Assembly: GCA_964554475.1 (NCBI GenBank)
Contig: CAZKOT010000038.1
Span: forward strand, 1-11,133
Direction of reading: 5' to 3'
DNA: 11,133 nt
Source: CAJKWP01 sp964554475
Lineage (GTDB): Bacteria > Bacillota > Clostridia > Christensenellales > UBA1242
Shown: positions 6,545-11,133 of the stretch, one piece after another
Layout: the number at the start of each line of letters is the position of its first letter
Numbering within the stretch: the stretch's first letter is position 1
Notes under the pieces: model-generated
The model's input: only the letters and a program-made list of their open reading frames with translations
Told to the model about the DNA's origin: nothing
The model's database searches: none
Position numbers and translations under genes: made by a program

Positions 6545-8014
6545 TCAACATTCAATCACAATGCGATCATTACCTCTTAAATACTTTTTGTGTATTGTTG
6601 AATTATTATAATATTTTATGCCTCCTAAATTTAAACAAGGTTTTACTCCACCCTTTCTTATAACATCAATTTGTTTCGAAAATCCTTCAAAATAAATTTC
6701 AATTGAAAAATTTCTTGAAATAAAATCTGTTTTAATAATAAAGGCTTCATCATTTTCTTCAATCATCAAATACTTTAATGAAATAAATGTTTCAAGAGAT
6801 GTGATTTTTTGGCTATCGTATAAATTTAAGATTTCCTTATATGATAAGTTATAACATTTTATTTCTTTGTTCTCGTTATTTAAAAATTCAAAAAAACATT
6901 TTTGACGAAGAATTTGATTAAATAAATTATTTAAACGTTCATTATGAGTTTTAATTTTAAAATTAAAAAACTTAGAAAAAAATTTTTTTGAAAGACCGCA
7001 TAGCTTTTCAAAATTAATTAATTTAACTGGCTGAACATAATTACTAAAACAAAAACAAAATTCTTTTTTTTCATTAGGGGCAAGTAATAATTTGTAAATT
7101 AAATTTACGCAGGGTAAATTACTCTCTTTAAAATTTTCGAAACAATCATACTTAATTTCAAAAGGTAAAAAAGAAAAATTTAAAAATTTTACATCACTTG
7201 AAAAAGCATCAAAAATTCTCACAATATTTTTTGTTGTTTTAAAAAACTTGTAATTGATTTTATTTTTAGCAAGGTCAAGAAAATAATTAAACTCAAACTT
7301 TTTTTCTTCATTTGTTTTGTTTTGCACTCTTACAAAATTTACTTTTTCACCTGTAAAAAAATTAAAATCTTCAATAAAAAATTTTTCATTTTCCAATTTG
7401 TTCAAAACATATTTATCAGAAATTATTTTTGAATTATTGTAGTTTCCATAAAAATTTAAAACATTTGGATATAAGTTTAATTTTAAAGGCTTTTCAATTT
7501 TAAAATTAATATTTAAACAATAAAGAAAATTTTTAATTTGTTTTGAGGTTTGTGGGTCTAAAAAAATTGCTTCAAAACCCAAATCAACCAAAGAATAAGA
7601 AAAAATAACAACTTCAAAGTCTTCAAGAGTTTTTGCAATTTTTAAGCATTCTTTTTCAAATCTTTTTAAAGATTGAGAAACAATAAAAATAGGCAATTTT
7701 TTTATTTTTAACTCATTAAGAAGGTTTAAATTAAAATAACAATTTAAATTTCTTGGCTTATTAAAACGAACTTTAGAAAGTATTTTGTCAACTTCTTTTA
7801 CTGTTTTTAAAGAATATTCTTTTAAAAGAAAAAAACAATCATCATTAAAAATTTCATTTTTAACAAAAAAAAATCTACTTTCAGCATATTCTGCAATTTT
7901 AAATTTTATCTTTTTTTTTAAGATTTTTTTTCGCTCAAAACTTTTTAACAACAAAAAACCAAAAACTAAATAAAAAGCAAGAATTAAAACTTCCATAAGA
8001 AAAATTCTTGCCAT
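6545..8014 (-). CDS. Phe/Lys/Asn-rich membrane-anchored protein, function unknown
   Basis: The 489 residues begin with one hydrophobic segment (about 5-24) followed by a very basic stretch (KSFERKKILKKKIKFK). This predicts a single N-terminal anchor; by the positive-inside rule the bulk would face the cytoplasm. By my count about one residue in eight is Phe, far above normal, with many Lys and Asn. No catalytic motif is evident. The stretch FVRVQNKTNEEKKFEFNYFLDLA (about 230-252), and later LLLAPNEKKEFCFCF, faintly recall the beta-sandwich domain of GH94-like glycoside phosphorylases (strand, then an 'L-x-P-x-E' turn). I give that only as a weak alternative. Neither Met1 nor Met7 has a Shine-Dalgarno site. 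The gene follows the PH-domain gene after a 77-bp, nearly G/C-free gap, and may be cotranscribed. Confidence 0.7.
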   Translation of the reverse strand: MARIFLMEVLILAFYLVFGFLLLKSFERKKILKKKIKFKIAEYAESRFFFVKNEIFNDDCFFLLKEYSLKTVKEVDKILSKVRFNKPRNLNCYFNLNLLNELKIKKLPIFIVSQSLKRFEKECLKIAKTLEDFEVVIFSYSLVDLGFEAIFLDPQTSKQIKNFLYCLNINFKIEKPLKLNLYPNVLNFYGNYNNSKIISDKYVLNKLENEKFFIEDFNFFTGEKVNFVRVQNKTNEEKKFEFNYFLDLAKNKINYKFFKTTKNIVRIFDAFSSDVKFLNFSFLPFEIKYDCFENFKESNLPCVNLIYKLLLAPNEKKEFCFCFSNYVQPVKLINFEKLCGLSKKFFSKFFNFKIKTHNERLNNLFNQILRQKCFFEFLNNENKEIKCYNLSYKEILNLYDSQKITSLETFISLKYLMIEENDEAFIIKTDFISRNFSIEIYFEGFSKQIDVIRKGGVKPCLNLGGIKYYNNSTIHKKYLRGNDRIVIEC

Positions 8015-8091
8015 TTCAATTTGTATTTAATCTATTTTTTTATATAAATAAGTTAAAACTAATTTTTTATAATTATAAAAATAATAAAAAA

Positions 8092-8484
8092 TTAAATTGT
8101 TTGGATTTCTCCAATTCGATAACCATATTGTTTTCTTTCTTTTTCAACTAATTCTGCAATTTGATTACGAACTTTAAATGGATCTTTAACTCTAATAAGA
8201 GTCATATTTTCAGAATTTTCTGTTTTTTCTTCATTACAATAAAGATAAATTGTTCCAAGACCAAAAATTTTATCAAATATTGTTTGAGTCACAGAAATAT
8301 CAAAAATGCGATAAAGATTGGTTTCTTCATGCCTTGTTGAAAACAAACCGGTATCTAAAAATATTTTAAGCCATGAATTTTCTTTCTCGACCAAAGTATA
8401 TCTTGTAAAAGAAATAGGTAAACCAAAATAGTGCTTTTTATCTGTCCACAAAATCCTAGTATTTTTACCAAAAAATCTTGCCAT
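8092..8484 (-). CDS. Bacterial PH-domain protein (bPH_2/DUF304-like)
   Basis: This soluble 130-residue protein matches the core of bacterial pleckstrin-homology domains. RYTLVEKENSWLKIFLDTGLF (about 28-48) provides the first strands. It is followed by the hallmark pattern NLYRIFDISVTQTIFDKIFGLGTIYLYC (56-83), where family members read roughly 'l-x-x-I-x-d-v-x-v-x-q-s-l-x-x-r-l-f-G-x-G-t-v-x-v'. DPFKVRNQIAELVEKERKQ (101-119) is the usual closing helix. Many members carry transmembrane helices, but this one does not; it is a bare domain with a short N-terminal extension (MARFFGKNTRI). GAGGAG precedes the ATG, and a strong promoter lies upstream. The ligand or partner is unknown; these domains commonly act as membrane-associated scaffolds. 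Confidence 0.85.
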   Translation of the reverse strand: MARFFGKNTRILWTDKKHYFGLPISFTRYTLVEKENSWLKIFLDTGLFSTRHEETNLYRIFDISVTQTIFDKIFGLGTIYLYCNEEKTENSENMTLIRVKDPFKVRNQIAELVEKERKQYGYRIGEIQTI

Positions 8485-8522
8485 ATTTTACTCCTCTTGA
8501 AAGGTTTTTTTATTACCAATTT

Positions 8523-8552
8523 AGTATAATAAATATATTATATAATTGTCAA
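8523..8552 (-). promoter_or_regulatory. Strong promoter of the PH-domain gene
   Basis: On the minus strand a perfect TTGACA (8552-8547), an 18-bp spacer and TATACT (8528-8523) form the best sigma-70/sigma-A type promoter in the window. The predicted start near 8516 gives a leader of about 30 nt with a GAGGAG site. A 15-bp dyad TAAACTATAAGTTTA (8560-8574) lies just upstream of the -35. Confidence 0.75.
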
Positions 8553-8559
8553 CTTACAT

Positions 8560-8574
8560 TAAACTATAAGTTTA
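8560..8574. promoter_or_regulatory. 15-bp dyad upstream of the PH-gene promoter
   Basis: TAAACTATAAGTTTA has 6-bp perfect arms around ATA and ends 8 bp upstream of the -35 element. Its position suits an activator or repressor site, but AT-rich dyads are common in such DNA. Confidence 0.3.
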
Positions 8575-8668
8575 GTAACTTTGTTTTGAGAAACAATCAT
8601 CCTTATTAAATTTTGGTATAATAACAATAAATTAATTATTTAATTAAATATTCAGCCGATTATTAATA

Positions 8669-10306
8669 TTAGTAATTAAATAAATCTGGTAAATCATTTT
8701 CAAAAAGAACAACAGGATTTTCTAAATTAAGTGAAGTTAGTTTTGTTTTCGCTTCTTCCAAATTCGCAACAAAAAACATTTTTTCGCTATCAAAATTTTC
8801 ACTTTCAAGTCCTTCACGAAGTGCTTTTGCATTAATTTCATTAACAATAATCACATAATCAAAAATTTTTGCAATTTCTGCGCCTAATTCAAAATTAACT
8901 TTTGTTTCTAATTTTCCCATTTCAATAATACCAGGAGTAATTATGACTTGAATTCGCTTTTCAAAAAGTGCTAAAGTTTCAAAAGCGGCTTTTGTTCCTT
9001 CAACACTTGCATTAAAACTGTCGTCAATAATTAACGAACCATTTTCTGCTTTAATAATTTCCATACGATGAGGCACTGTTGAAAGATTTTTTATTGCTTT
9101 CTTAATTTGCTCAAGTGAAACACCTAATTGGTAAGAAAGTGAGGCACACATTGTAATATTTTGCAGATTATATATCCCCAGAAGTTTTGTAAAGCACTCA
9201 ATTTTTTTGTCTTGAATATGAAGAATAAATTTTAAACCCTCTGCATCAGCAGTAATATCAGAACAATAAGCAAAAGCATTTTTGTTTTTTCCATAAGTAA
9301 TAATTTTGTTATCATTTTCGTAATTTTCATATAGTTCTTTACATAATGGACTATCACCATTAAAAACCATAAAACCCTCTACCGCTTCTGCAAGTTCAAA
9401 TTTGGTATCTTTTATATTTTCAACCGTTTTAAAAGTTTCCAAATGTTGACTACCCACACCTGTTATAATGCCATGGTTTGGTTTTATTAATTTACACAAA
9501 TCTTTAATTTCGCCCTTTTTCTTCGCTCCCATTTCAGCAATCAAAACTTCATCATCTTCTTTTAATTCACCCAAAATAACCCTTGTTAATCCCAGCGGAG
9601 TGTTATAACTAAAAGGGCTTGCAATAACTTTAAATTTTTGAGAAAGCATTTCTTTAAGAAAAAATTTATTAGTTGTTTTTGCAAAACTACCCGTTATTCC
9701 AATTGTAATTAGATTAGGCAATTTTTTTAATTTGTTTTTTGCTTTGTTGATATATTTATTGTTAATTAATTTTTCAATAGGATATAAAACATAAAAAACA
9801 ATTATTACAAAAAGCGGAATTAAAATCGGTGTCATTGTAATTATTCCAGAACGTAACAAAGTAAAAAATTCTGTTGATANNNNNNNNNNAACAAAAGTAA
9901 CGATGGAATAAAAAACAAAAAGTACTCCAATCATTCTGTTAATTCGGTTTGTTTTGACTAGAGGCATTTTATTTGGTTCATTAATCAAATTATGGACAAA
10001 CACACCAGTAAAATAAAAATAAAAAATTAAGCCCAAATATGAAAAAATAGTTTGATTGTGGTATGCATCAAATAATGCGTTGGTTACAAGTGCACATGCA
10101 ATAGACAAAAGACCGAGCATTAAAAGACGGGAAACATACTTATAACGAGTTCCCCTAAGCCACATATTATAACCTCTGATCTCATATCCCGCTTGTTGAA
10201 GAACTTGTAAAAATTTGCTTGAAGAAAAACAAAGAATCGCTCCGTTTACAACCGAAAGAAAAATGCCAATGTAAAGATGAATATTATTAATTTGAAAAAA
10301 ACTCAT
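8669..10306 (-). CDS. Membrane-anchored MurF-like Mur ligase
   Basis: Mur ligases join an amino acid or dipeptide to cell-wall precursors using ATP; MurF adds D-Ala-D-Ala. Residues 1-180 carry about five membrane helices (near 9-29, 59-81, 88-107, 124-140, 157-177) where MurF has its UDP-precursor domain. The ATPase core (about 195-415) shows the P-loop GITGSFAKTT (203-212), EMGAKKKGEI (258-267), VGSQHLE (284-290), and TKFEL (301-305), whose Lys fits the carbamylated position. The C-terminal domain starts around HRMEI (413), with the DDSFNAS motif (428-434), close to the MurF DDSYNAN. It ends ENDLPDLFNY. Ala209 replaces the Gly normally before the P-loop Lys. The start at 10306 overlaps the hydrolase by 20 bp and has AAAGG upstream. 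Ten Ns fall at about residues 140-143; the frame continues across them. It may act on a lipid-linked substrate (inference). Confidence 0.88.
   Translation of the reverse strand: MSFFQINNIHLYIGIFLSVVNGAILCFSSSKFLQVLQQAGYEIRGYNMWLRGTRYKYVSRLLMLGLLSIACALVTNALFDAYHNQTIFSYLGLIFYFYFTGVFVHNLINEPNKMPLVKTNRINRMIGVLFVFYSIVTFVXXXXSTEFFTLLRSGIITMTPILIPLFVIIVFYVLYPIEKLINNKYINKAKNKLKKLPNLITIGITGSFAKTTNKFFLKEMLSQKFKVIASPFSYNTPLGLTRVILGELKEDDEVLIAEMGAKKKGEIKDLCKLIKPNHGIITGVGSQHLETFKTVENIKDTKFELAEAVEGFMVFNGDSPLCKELYENYENDNKIITYGKNKNAFAYCSDITADAEGLKFILHIQDKKIECFTKLLGIYNLQNITMCASLSYQLGVSLEQIKKAIKNLSTVPHRMEIIKAENGSLIIDDSFNASVEGTKAAFETLALFEKRIQVIITPGIIEMGKLETKVNFELGAEIAKIFDYVIIVNEINAKALREGLESENFDSEKMFFVANLEEAKTKLTSLNLENPVVLFENDLPDLFNY
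9880..9889. other. 10-N assembly gap
   Basis: Ten undetermined bases lie within the transmembrane part of the MurF-like gene. Ten Ns is a common placeholder, so the true gap length may differ. The reading frame is the same on both sides of the Ns as written. Confidence 0.98.
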
Positions 10307-11030
10307 TATTTTTACCTTTTAAAAAATTATATGCTAAATCAAAAAATTCTTCTTTTGAGTCCAAAAAACAAAAATGTCCGGAGTTTTTTAATATTATTAA
10401 TTTAGAATTTTTTATAAGCTTGTTTAATTTTTTAGCCATATAAACAGGGGTGGCATCATCATTTTTTCCATAAATTAAAAGTGTGGGGCAAATGATTTTT
10501 TCACAATCTTCGGTTTGGTCGTGTTTAATAATTTTAACAAAACTTTTTTTCATTTGATTTGAAAGTGCACGATAATCAACCGAGCCCATGTTTTTACCGA
10601 CATAAAATTTCTTAAAAGTTTTATAAACGCTAATTTTAAGAAAATTTAAAAGATTAAATTTAGACTTTAATCCCGCTGCTCCGGTTAAAACCATTTTAGT
10701 AACATTATTATTATAGCAACTTGCAAGATTTAACGCAACTCTCCCACCAAATGAATGAGCAATAATTTTAAATTTTTTTATATGTAACATGTCTAAAAAT
10801 TCTTTAACCATTTGTGCATAATCACCAACTCCCCAAATTTCTTTTGGCTCCTCACTTTTTCCAAAAGGTGGAAAATCTATAATTAAACAACGGTAAAAAC
10901 GTGAAAAGATTTCAGATAATTCTAAAAAAATCTTACCATCACATCCCCACCCATGTAAAAACAATAAGACATCCCCTTTTCCAAAATCCTGATAACCAAT
11001 CTTTTTTTCTTTGTATGAGAAGAAAACCAT
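10287..11030 (-). CDS. Alpha/beta-fold hydrolase
   Basis: This is a serine hydrolase of the alpha/beta-fold superfamily, cytoplasmic, with no signal peptide. Of its 247 residues, the oxyanion-hole motif HGWG is at 26-29, and DFPPFGKSE at 52-60 follows the usual D-x-x-G-x-G-x-S pattern loosely. The nucleophile elbow AHSFGG is at 91-96 with Ser93. The acid is probably Asp191 in YGKNDDATP (187-195) and the base His219 in NSGHF. A helical cap lies around 120-175. The triad is complete, so it should be active; the substrate is not readable. The stop overlaps the MurF-like start by 20 bp, so translation is probably coupled and the enzyme may act on a wall precursor or lipid. No Shine-Dalgarno site precedes the ATG at 11030, but the family's usual N-terminus supports it. 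Confidence 0.9.
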   Translation of the reverse strand: MVFFSYKEKKIGYQDFGKGDVLLFLHGWGCDGKIFLELSEIFSRFYRCLIIDFPPFGKSEEPKEIWGVGDYAQMVKEFLDMLHIKKFKIIAHSFGGRVALNLASCYNNNVTKMVLTGAAGLKSKFNLLNFLKISVYKTFKKFYVGKNMGSVDYRALSNQMKKSFVKIIKHDQTEDCEKIICPTLLIYGKNDDATPVYMAKKLNKLIKNSKLIILKNSGHFCFLDSKEEFFDLAYNFLKGKNNEFFSN

Positions 11031-11076
11031 ATAAATATAATATGAAAACTCTAATGGTAGTGATTAAAAAGTTTAC

Positions 11077-11133
11077 TTAAAAATTACATTTTACAAATTC
11101 ATAACGATGATAATGTTGCAATGCTAAAGCTCC
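11077..11133 (-). CDS. C-terminal end of an unidentified upstream gene (partial)
   Basis: One minus-strand frame stays open from the right edge for 18 codons, giving GALALQHYHRYEFVKCNF before a TAA at 11079-11077. The other two minus frames close within it. It lies 46 bp upstream of the hydrolase start. The fragment is too short to identify, and chance cannot be excluded. In related genomes a D-Ala-D-Ala ligase could be expected near a MurF-hydrolase pair, but nothing in these residues shows that. Confidence 0.4.
   Translation of the reverse strand, partial: GALALQHYHRYEFVKCNF

Noticed and set aside
6542..6547. Perfect TTGACA on the minus strand at the end of the Phe-rich gene
   Set aside because: No acceptable -10 hexamer lies 16-18 bp downstream.
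8066..8090. AT-only palindrome between the PH and Phe-rich genes as a terminator
   Set aside because: The stem has no G-C pairs; such symmetry is expected by chance in a nearly G/C-free gap.
8615..8622. Plus-strand TGGTATAAT extended -10 between the MurF-like and PH genes
   Set aside because: No matching -35 and nothing to transcribe on the plus strand; chance is likely in such AT-rich DNA.

Overview
The window is a low-GC bacterial chromosome fragment, probably from the Bacillota (a clostridial or related uncultured lineage). The reasons are the very AT-rich DNA, purine-rich Shine-Dalgarno sites, the standard genetic code (TGA is used as a stop, TGG for Trp) and the secG-rnr-...-smpB gene order typical of that phylum. 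Every convincing gene is on the minus strand, so transcription runs from high to low coordinates.

Region by region, in the direction of transcription. (1) 11133-8669: the last codons of an unidentified gene, then an alpha/beta hydrolase that overlaps by 20 bp a membrane-anchored MurF-like ligase. In the ligase a transmembrane domain stands where the UDP-substrate domain normally is. A 10-N assembly gap lies in its membrane part. (2) 8552-6545: a strong promoter drives a small bacterial PH-domain protein, followed by a Phe/Lys/Asn-rich, N-terminally anchored 489-residue protein that I cannot assign. (3) 6516-4643: an ABC-2 type exporter, ATPase then permease, with its own promoter or promoters. 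(4) 4611-1741: a promoter followed by a small two-helix membrane protein, secG and rnr (RNase R). (5) 1702-868: an unidentified soluble 260-residue protein with its own promoter and strong ribosome-binding site, sitting between rnr and smpB. (6) 811-320: smpB with its own extended -10 promoter and almost no leader. (7) 297-1: directly after smpB lies a perfect 121-bp tandem array of two full units plus 55 bp of a third. Each complete unit junction can form a hairpin. No tmRNA gene is visible here, although it often follows smpB.

Functionally, SmpB and RNase R belong to trans-translation and the decay of non-stop mRNA, and SecG to the protein-export channel. The MurF-like ligase and the hydrolase look like a translationally coupled pair linked to cell-wall precursors. 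The items most worth a second look are the hairpin array whose unit resembles the 3' end of smpB, the gene inserted between rnr and smpB, and the MurF-like protein with a transmembrane front end and a Gly-to-Ala change in its P-loop.
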